A DNA stretch of 10,295 bases, taken from positions 1 through 10,295 of the forward strand of contig DAOUSQ010000025.1 in the NCBI GenBank assembly GCA_030627145.1. Direction: 5' to 3'. Below, in pieces: positions 6,203 through 10,295 of this stretch. The stretch is from Syntrophomonadaceae bacterium. GTDB lineage: Bacteria > Bacillota_B > Syntrophomonadia > Syntrophomonadales > Syntrophomonadaceae. Under the pieces are notes generated by a model. The model was not told the DNA's origin, did not search any database, and saw only the letters and a program-made list of their open reading frames with translations. Every line of letters begins with the position of its first letter. Within the stretch, counting starts at the first letter, position 1. A program made the position numbers and the translations under genes.

Positions 6203-6231
6203 TAAAATATGAAACATATTCAAAGCAGGTG
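6203..6231 (-). promoter_or_regulatory. Sigma-K-type promoter of the zinc-finger gene
   Basis: Minus strand -35 CACC (6231-6228), 16-bp spacer, -10 CATATTTTA (6211-6203). This is a full sigma-K match, with -35 and -10 identical to the glycosyltransferase operon promoter at 3402-3430. The predicted start near 6196 gives a leader of 85 bases to the ATT or about 127 to the ATG. Confidence 0.65.
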
Positions 6232-6393
6232 CATAAGTAATTAAATATTTTTAATTATTTATTACTGTGCCGAAAGGTAAGTTGTTTAAACTTTTTCTAT
6301 GCTCTAATATAACATATTGAAGAATTAATAAACCTGATGCTTCCTAAATTTAGTTTTATAGATGTATTCTATGTAAACACCCGGCGGGAAATT

Positions 6394-7215
6394 TTAAAAG
6401 CTGTTTAAAAACATACGTTTTATTCTGCTGCCCAGGTTGAGAGTAAAATTATCTTCTTCAAATTTCTGACTATTCGTATCATAATTTTCATTATTGAAGT
6501 TTTTGAAATCATTGTTTTCAACATTAACAGACCTATCATTTTCTCTAATGGCAGTTTGCAGCTTTTCCAGGATTTCTTGATAATTTTTAACTTCTCTATT
6601 CAGAATGGCATTACGATTTTCTACCTTGCGAATACCTCTTTTCAGGCTGGAAATATTTCTTTCATAAAAAAATACCTTCCGACGTAATATTTGATTATCT
6701 TTTTCCATATGGGCTATTTCTTCTTCAATCTTTCGCAGTACTTCATTTAAAGTTTCTCTCTTATCTTCTCCTTCTTCTCCCCGGGACAACCTGACAATCT
6801 GCTCTCGAGTAGCTATTATCATATAGTCTAAAAAAAGAGCTATTTTGATATCATGCCTGCTTAACTCTCCCTCCCAGTTAAGGTTTATGATGTTTACTCG
6901 AAATTCTGTCTGTTTCTCAGTATCTAATATATTATTAAAATCAATAAGGGGTATACGTTCTTTTACTATCTCTTCCCTGTTTATTAGATGCATATGACCC
7001 GTAATATCTGCTAGAAGACAGATGATATCAAGTTTTATATTTATTTCTACAGCCTGCCCCTGTTTCTTTATTTCAGAATTTTTAATTTTTATTTTTATAT
7101 CCTCCATAGAATAAAAAACTTTATCAACTGCATAAACAATCTGTTTATTTACTTTACGAGGATTAGTCAGCTCCGCGATTATTACTGGTGACCATATTGA
7201 ACATGCTTGAGCCAA
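6394..7215 (-). CDS. SPOCS/DUF3794-like protein with coiled-coil tail
   Basis: 273 residues from the TTG at 7213-7215, chosen because AAGGAGGTG (7229-7221) ends five bases before it. A TTG at 7236 would place the ribosome site inside the gene. Residues about 8-145 are alternating beta segments (QIVYAVDKVFY, QAVEINIKLDIICLLADITG, KIALFLDYMIIATREQIVRL) like the N-terminal beta domain of SPOCS-containing proteins encoded after veg in many Clostridia. Residues about 155-227 form a clear coiled coil (EEEIAHMEKDNQILRRKV and following), then an Asn-rich linker and a basic end RIKRMFLNSF. There is no LysM motif. It lies between the veg terminator and the spore-surface island. Function is unknown; a structural role in spore envelope assembly is inferred from family and position. 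Confidence 0.75.
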   Translation of the reverse strand: MAQACSIWSPVIIAELTNPRKVNKQIVYAVDKVFYSMEDIKIKIKNSEIKKQGQAVEINIKLDIICLLADITGHMHLINREEIVKERIPLIDFNNILDTEKQTEFRVNIINLNWEGELSRHDIKIALFLDYMIIATREQIVRLSRGEEGEDKRETLNEVLRKIEEEIAHMEKDNQILRRKVFFYERNISSLKRGIRKVENRNAILNREVKNYQEILEKLQTAIRENDRSVNVENNDFKNFNNENYDTNSQKFEEDNFTLNLGSRIKRMFLNSF

Positions 7216-7267
7216 ATTAGCACCTCCTTCAAGCAATCTTAATGCTAATTTATATTAATTTCAGATA

Positions 7268-7294
7268 ATAAGTATGTATATAATAAAAGAATAT
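7268..7294 (-). promoter_or_regulatory. Possible sigma-E-like promoter of the coiled-coil gene
   Basis: Minus strand ATATT (7294-7290), 13-bp spacer, CATACTTAT (7276-7268). This resembles the early mother-cell sigma-E pattern (ATATT then CATAC), but the second half of the -10 deviates. The -35 lies in the 13-bp tandem repeats. Tentative. Confidence 0.3.
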
Positions 7295-7316
7295 AATAAA
7301 AGAATATAACAAAAGA
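7278..7316. repeat. Three 13-bp A/T-rich tandem repeats
   Basis: ATATAATAAAAGA at 7278-7290 and 7291-7303, and ATATAACAAAAGA at 7304-7316: three head-to-tail copies with one substitution. They fill the space between the veg terminator and the putative promoter of the SPOCS/coiled-coil gene and present an ATATT box every 13 bp on the minus strand. Confidence 0.8.
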
Positions 7317-7341
7317 AAAAAACTGCATTATATTATGCAGT
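7316..7341 (-). terminator. Rho-independent terminator of veg
   Basis: On the minus strand ACTGCAT (7341-7335) pairs with ATGCAGT (7328-7322) across a six-base loop and is followed by an uninterrupted T run. It begins 28 bases after the veg stop codon. Confidence 0.8.
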
Positions 7342-7368
7342 CTTATAAACTTCAGTTATTTTAGTTGC

Positions 7369-7650
7369 TTATCGATTAGCCGAGGCAATTCTTATCTCAG
7401 AATCCTGGTTATCATAAACGAATAATTCTACTGTCTCGGTTAATACATCTGCGTAGGTATATGAAACTCGTCTTTCTATTTTTCTTTCATCTAATTTTAC
7501 AACAAATATATTCGGATAAATGGATTCAAGAACGCCCTCTTTTTCTATGATACGATTTCTTCCCCGGTTGGCCTTTAATCTAATTTTACTACCCACAAAT
7601 GATTCTAAATCTTTTTTAATATCTGATATAGCCCTGGGAGGAAAATTCAC
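7369..7650 (-). CDS. veg: Veg protein (DUF1021 family)
   Basis: 93 residues, GTG start at 7648-7650 with AAGGTGG five bases upstream. The core matches Veg closely: ISDIKKDLESFVGSKIRLKA, NRGRNRIIEKEGVLESIYPN, IFVVKLDE and the signature RRVSYTYADVLTETVELFVY. Veg is a small (about 86 residues in Bacillus subtilis) conserved Firmicute protein linked to biofilm control and spore germination or outgrowth. It is a cytoplasmic SH3-like beta barrel. The gene is monocistronic with a strong terminator and two tandem sigma-A promoters, as expected for the classically highly expressed veg locus. Position downstream of rsmA is conserved. Confidence 0.95.
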   Translation of the reverse strand: MNFPPRAISDIKKDLESFVGSKIRLKANRGRNRIIEKEGVLESIYPNIFVVKLDERKIERRVSYTYADVLTETVELFVYDNQDSEIRIASANR

Positions 7651-7682
7651 TTTACCACCTTCTTTATATATGTACCGTATTT

Positions 7683-7711
7683 ATTTTATACCAAAGGCCT
7701 TATATTGTCAA
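7683..7711 (-). promoter_or_regulatory. Sigma-A promoter P1 of veg
   Basis: Minus strand TTGACA (7711-7706), 17-bp spacer, TAAAAT (7688-7683). The start would fall near 7676, giving a leader of about 26 bases to the veg GTG. Confidence 0.75.
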
Positions 7712-7724
7712 TAGTGAAATGATC

Positions 7725-7753
7725 AGTATATAGAAAATCACTGCTCATGTCAA
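7725..7753 (-). promoter_or_regulatory. Sigma-A promoter P2 of veg
   Basis: Minus strand TTGACA (7753-7748), 17-bp spacer, TATACT (7730-7725), almost consensus. It is preceded by an A/T-only tract (about 7754-7775) that could act as an UP element. It lies 42 bp upstream of P1 in the same orientation. Confidence 0.7.
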
Positions 7754-7882
7754 CTAATATTTAAAATTTTTTAACAAATCCAATGAAAATACACCTGCCT
7801 TGGGTTTGAGCAAAATTTGAGTGCAAAAAAGGTCTGGAGGTGTAATAAGTTAGATTAAACGGTTTATTGTGCAGGTTTATTA

Positions 7883-8044
7883 AATAATGATTCCACTGCA
7901 AAAACCTATTTTCTCTCTTAAAACTGGTAGAATACACCCTATTTTTATCAAAAACGGTCCCTACAGAAGTTAAAAATGCCCTTTTTTCGTTTTGCATGGA
8001 GTGAATGTTTTCTTAAATGGACTTTTCGCAGTGGAATCAATAAT
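7883..8044. mobile_element. MITE-like element of 150 bp with 6-bp target duplication
   Basis: GATTCCACTGC at 7889-7899 and its exact complement GCAGTGGAATC at 8028-8038 bound a 150-bp segment. Similarity of the ends continues inward (A/G then AAAA, later ATTT). AATAAT occurs directly outside each end (7883-7888 and 8039-8044), as a target-site duplication would. No convincing coding sequence lies inside. It sits between the YkuK-type gene and the veg promoters, a 400-bp gene-free stretch. The A/T-rich 6-mer could match by chance, and no IS family was identified. Confidence 0.5.
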
Positions 8045-8056
8045 AAAATATCCAAA

Positions 8057-8530
8057 TTACTTGGTATATTTATCTGCAACTTTACTGGCAGCACATGCAT
8101 CGGGCTTTATTTTTGCATTAAAACCACTACCCACTATCATCCCTATAATCTCTTTTATAAGTTCTTTTGTTTCCCCGTGAGTACCGATGTCAAGATGTAT
8201 TTCAACTTTCATATCATCTCGCCCATGTTCTTTAAGACAGTTCCCTAATTGGTCTGCCAGACTCAAGCTTAATGAAGCTTCATAGAATATGCGCTGCTTC
8301 ATGCTCTGTATCTTTTTATCAGTAATCTTATTATAGTAATAACGAGCACCTTTCCCCAAACGGTGAATAACAATAGCTCTTACAAAACAATTCCCCTCTT
8401 CCTTTGGATGAGAATCACTGCCGACTATTAACTTGTAGGAGCGACTCATATCTTCAGCAATATAATTTAAGATATCTATTACCACTTCTTCTAATTCCAT
8501 TTTCCCCTTGCTGGGACTAATGAATATCAT
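8057..8530 (-). CDS. YkuK-type (DUF458) RNase H-like protein
   Basis: 157 residues. The ATG (8530-8528) overlaps the rsmA stop as ATGA, with GAGGAGG inside the end of rsmA about ten bases upstream, so the two genes are co-transcribed and probably translationally coupled. Family marks are KLIVGSDSH (33-41), HLDIGTHGETKELIKEIIG (112-130) and the C-terminal KIKPDACAASKVADKYTK. The spaced aspartates (GSDS, LDIG, KPDA) fit an RNase H-like fold. The family is widespread in spore-forming Firmicutes (Bacillus subtilis YkuK) and its biological role is not established. Length is normal for the family. Association with rsmA is unusual relative to Bacillus, where yabG follows rsmA. Confidence 0.88.
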   Translation of the reverse strand: MIFISPSKGKMELEEVVIDILNYIAEDMSRSYKLIVGSDSHPKEEGNCFVRAIVIHRLGKGARYYYNKITDKKIQSMKQRIFYEASLSLSLADQLGNCLKEHGRDDMKVEIHLDIGTHGETKELIKEIIGMIVGSGFNAKIKPDACAASKVADKYTK

Positions 8531-9408
8531 TTGGTTGTAGCCTCCTCTGAGGATAATATATCCACTAGTAATGCAAAATCCTCAATAGTAAGATTTTCCG
8601 GCCTGCTATTAGGAGAAAGTTTCAGCGCCTCTATTTTATCTTTAACTTCTTCTTTATTGGTATTAAAAAAAACTGAAGATATGTTTAAGATAGTTTTTCT
8701 CCTTTTTTGAAAAGCTACACGAAGAAAATCCTTAAAAAGTTTTTCATCTTTTATTTTCACACGTTTATCAGCAAAGGGTTTTATCTGAATTACAGTAGAT
8801 TCAACATCCGGTCGGGGATAAAAACAATTTCGTGATACATTCATTAAAAAGTTCGCTTCACCATGATATGCTACCATTAAGGTAAGTAGTCCATAGTCTT
8901 TACCCCCGGGTGAGGCCAGGATTCTGCTGGCAACTTCTTTTTGCATCATCAAAGTTGCCGAGTGCATATTAAGGCAGTTTTCCAGGAGATAAAATATTAT
9001 TGGAGTAGTAATATTATAGGGAATATTTGCACACACCTTATATGAAAGTACTTCATCCAGGTCAAACGCACGTTTCAATTCCTCTTCAATATCAATTTTA
9101 AGTACATCTGCAAATAATACCCTGGTATTGTCAAACTTTGCCAATTCTTCGTTTAATACTGCCTTGAAATCGTTATCTATTTCAATTGAAAGTATACCCC
9201 GGCTTACTAAAGCCAGTTGTTCGGTTAAAGAACCTAAACCCGGCCCAATTTCAACTACCAGGTCATCCTTTTTTAGACCACAGGAATTTACAATCTTTCT
9301 TAAAATATTCTTATCAAATAGAAAATTCTGTCCCAATCTTTTCTTGGGATAAACACGATACTGGTTTATATAATTTTGTATTCCTGATAATGATGCTGCT
9401 CTAGACAT
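8527..9408 (-). CDS. rsmA (ksgA): 16S rRNA (adenine1518/1519-N6)-dimethyltransferase
   Basis: 293 residues. It dimethylates the two adjacent adenines of the helix 45 loop in 16S rRNA using S-adenosylmethionine, late in small-subunit assembly. Motifs: KRLGQNFLFD (23-32), SAM-binding EIGPGLGSLTEQL (53-65), acidic IEIDND (75-80), the catalytic NIPYN (128-132), MMQKEVASRI (154-163), FYPRPDVES (196-204) and the C-terminal RVAFQKRRKT region. Length is typical. The ATG has AGAGG ten bases upstream; a TATAAT -10 at 9442-9437 suggests its own sigma-A promoter. First gene of an operon with the YkuK-type gene. Confidence 0.97.
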   Translation of the reverse strand: MSRAASLSGIQNYINQYRVYPKKRLGQNFLFDKNILRKIVNSCGLKKDDLVVEIGPGLGSLTEQLALVSRGILSIEIDNDFKAVLNEELAKFDNTRVLFADVLKIDIEEELKRAFDLDEVLSYKVCANIPYNITTPIIFYLLENCLNMHSATLMMQKEVASRILASPGGKDYGLLTLMVAYHGEANFLMNVSRNCFYPRPDVESTVIQIKPFADKRVKIKDEKLFKDFLRVAFQKRRKTILNISSVFFNTNKEEVKDKIEALKLSPNSRPENLTIEDFALLVDILSSEEATTK

Positions 9409-9436
9409 TTTAATTCAACCTCTTCTTTTTTTGCCT

Positions 9437-9466
9437 ATTATAGTATAAACCCTTTTTAACAAAAAA
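9437..9466 (-). promoter_or_regulatory. Probable sigma-A promoter of rsmA
   Basis: A perfect TATAAT on the minus strand (9442-9437) lies 28 bp before the rsmA start. At 17 bp upstream only a weak TTTTTG -35 is found, formed by the U-tract of the preceding terminator, so terminator and promoter overlap. Confidence 0.5.
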
Positions 9467-9490
9467 TTAACCCGGGTAGTTATACCCGGG
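9461..9490 (-). terminator. Rho-independent terminator of the YhcN/YlaJ-type gene
   Basis: CCCGGGTA (9471-9478) and TACCCGGG (9483-9490) form a perfect 8-bp G/C-rich stem with a four-base loop. On the minus strand it is followed by TTAATTTTTTG. It begins about 20 bases after the stop at 9510. Confidence 0.85.
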
Positions 9491-9509
9491 AAATATTAAA
9501 ATCAATTTA

Positions 9510-10133
9510 CTACTGTTTTAACTTACTATTTAGATCATTTATGTCTTTTTCAAAGCTCTGAATGGGTTTCCCTTCTATTATCCCGGCAGCTAAATCATTA
9601 ATACGTTTTATCAGGTTAGGATCGGTAGTAACAAGCACCTGTGAAATCCTTTTATCACTTGCCTTTAATTTCGTCTTAATCGTTTGTTCAATACTATTAG
9701 CTTTATTTACGTCATTACTTGTATTCTGGTTCAGGGTTAACCCAACCATGACTACCATCCCATTATAATATCCCTGTCCTACCTGATTGTTTAATTGCCC
9801 GTTATTGGCATTATTACCTTCCATTTGGCTGTCCCTATCAGGAGAATAACCCTGGTTCTCGTCATTAACAACATCAGTCCTACCGGGATTTGGCACAGCA
9901 GCATTTGTTATTCCTATACTAGAAACAACTACCGTAGCGCGTTCTACACCTTCTACATCTTCCGCTATTTGAGACAATTTACTCGCTAAAACCCGTCTTT
10001 CACTCGCTGTCATCTGAATACCCTGATCGGATTTTTGTTCCGGTACAGGCTTCTTTGCTGAACTCTGACACCCGCCTACCAGGCTAACTACCACAAGACC
10101 AATACATACTACAAGCGCTATTTTCTTTCTCAC
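9510..10133 (-). CDS. YhcN/YlaJ-family sporulation lipoprotein
   Basis: 207 residues, GTG start at 10131-10133 with AAGGTG seven bases upstream. A lipoprotein signal (MRKKIALVVCIGLVVVSLVG) ends in GGC, so Cys22 would be lipidated and the protein anchored on the outer face of a membrane. The mature part matches the YhcN/YlaJ pattern: RRVLASKLSQIAEDVEGVER then ATVVVSSIG, a VMVGLTLN strand, SIEQTIKTKLKASDKRISQV, and the NLIKRINDLAAGI stretch. In Bacillus these lipoproteins are made in the forespore and found in the spore inner membrane, with roles in germination or outgrowth. An Asn/Gln-rich insert (residues about 95-121) separates the two halves. It is transcribed alone, with a terminator at 9461-9490. 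No clear sigma-G promoter was found upstream. Confidence 0.9.
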   Translation of the reverse strand: MRKKIALVVCIGLVVVSLVGGCQSSAKKPVPEQKSDQGIQMTASERRVLASKLSQIAEDVEGVERATVVVSSIGITNAAVPNPGRTDVVNDENQGYSPDRDSQMEGNNANNGQLNNQVGQGYYNGMVVMVGLTLNQNTSNDVNKANSIEQTIKTKLKASDKRISQVLVTTDPNLIKRINDLAAGIIEGKPIQSFEKDINDLNSKLKQ

Positions 10134-10274
10134 TTAAATTCACCTTCCTTTCCGTTATTTGATATGTTTGTTATTTACTCCAATTTTTAATTAAGTTAAA
10201 AGTATGTTAATGTTATTCCCATTGATCTACACGAATAAACACTACTACAGGACTTTTTAATCGAGTAGGGTAAT

Positions 10275-10295
10275 GCTGCAGTAGCTTGCTGCAGC
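10275..10295. repeat. G/C-rich inverted repeat at the right edge
   Basis: GCTGCAG (10275-10281) and CTGCAGC (10289-10295) form a perfect 7-bp stem with a seven-base loop, ending exactly at the window edge. There is no T-tract on the minus strand, and the plus-strand flank is outside the window, so its role cannot be judged. The rest of 10134-10274 holds no gene or confident promoter. Confidence 0.4.

Noticed and set aside
7329..7357. A CATANNNTA with AACT 16 bp upstream on the minus strand
   Set aside because: The last -35 base does not fit, and the -10 is the loop and stem of the veg terminator, so I treat it as chance.
7761..7997. Minus-strand open frame of 78 codons between the YkuK-type gene and veg
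   Set aside because: No ribosome site before the ATG, no recognisable protein pattern, and it crosses one end of the MITE-like element and the veg promoter region.
8288..8320. CATATTCTA within the YkuK-type gene as a sigma-K -10
   Set aside because: No mACm at 16 or 17 bp and it lies inside coding sequence.

Overview
The window (about 36% G+C by eye) looks like a chromosome segment of a spore-forming Firmicute, most likely a member of the Clostridia (perhaps a Syntrophomonas- or Peptococcaceae-like lineage). The grounds are low G+C, strong GGAGG ribosome sites, TTG and GTG starts, and a gene set including rsmA/ksgA, a YkuK-type protein, veg, a YhcN/YlaJ-type spore lipoprotein, SPOCS-like spore proteins and a CgeB-type glycosyltransferase. 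The genus cannot be fixed from sequence reading alone. I saw no rRNA, tRNA or CRISPR array.

The right third (about 6.4-10.3 kb, all minus strand) is a housekeeping/sporulation block: a YhcN/YlaJ-type lipoprotein with its own terminator; rsmA overlapping a YkuK-type gene (ATGA overlap); a 0.4-kb gap with a 150-bp MITE-like element and two tandem near-consensus sigma-A promoters; veg with its terminator; then a SPOCS-like plus coiled-coil protein. The order rsmA...veg...SPOCS-like is a known Firmicute neighbourhood, but yabG, often found between rsmA and veg, is not present here.

The left two thirds (about 0.2-6.2 kb) look like a spore-surface island. They hold three glycosyltransferases and a CgeB-type glycosyltransferase, a nine-cysteine SPOCS-like protein, an eight-cysteine zinc-finger protein, a small basic helical protein, a relic of a nucleotide-sugar epimerase/dehydratase, and two related gene-end fragments about 1.2 kb apart. 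The unifying signal is that four minus-strand transcription units (SPOCS-like, two-gene glycosyltransferase operon, CgeB-type, zinc-finger protein) are each preceded by a near-perfect sigma-K promoter, mACm-N16-CATANNNTA, always with a 16-bp spacer. Sigma-K is the late mother-cell sigma factor that drives coat and spore-surface genes, including cge genes in Bacillus subtilis. My inference is that the region is a late mother-cell regulon that builds and glycosylates the outer layer of the spore.

The promoter set is the strongest finding. Secondary findings are the MITE-like element with a 6-bp target duplication, a possible AUU start behind a perfect Shine-Dalgarno on the zinc-finger gene, and the gene relics.
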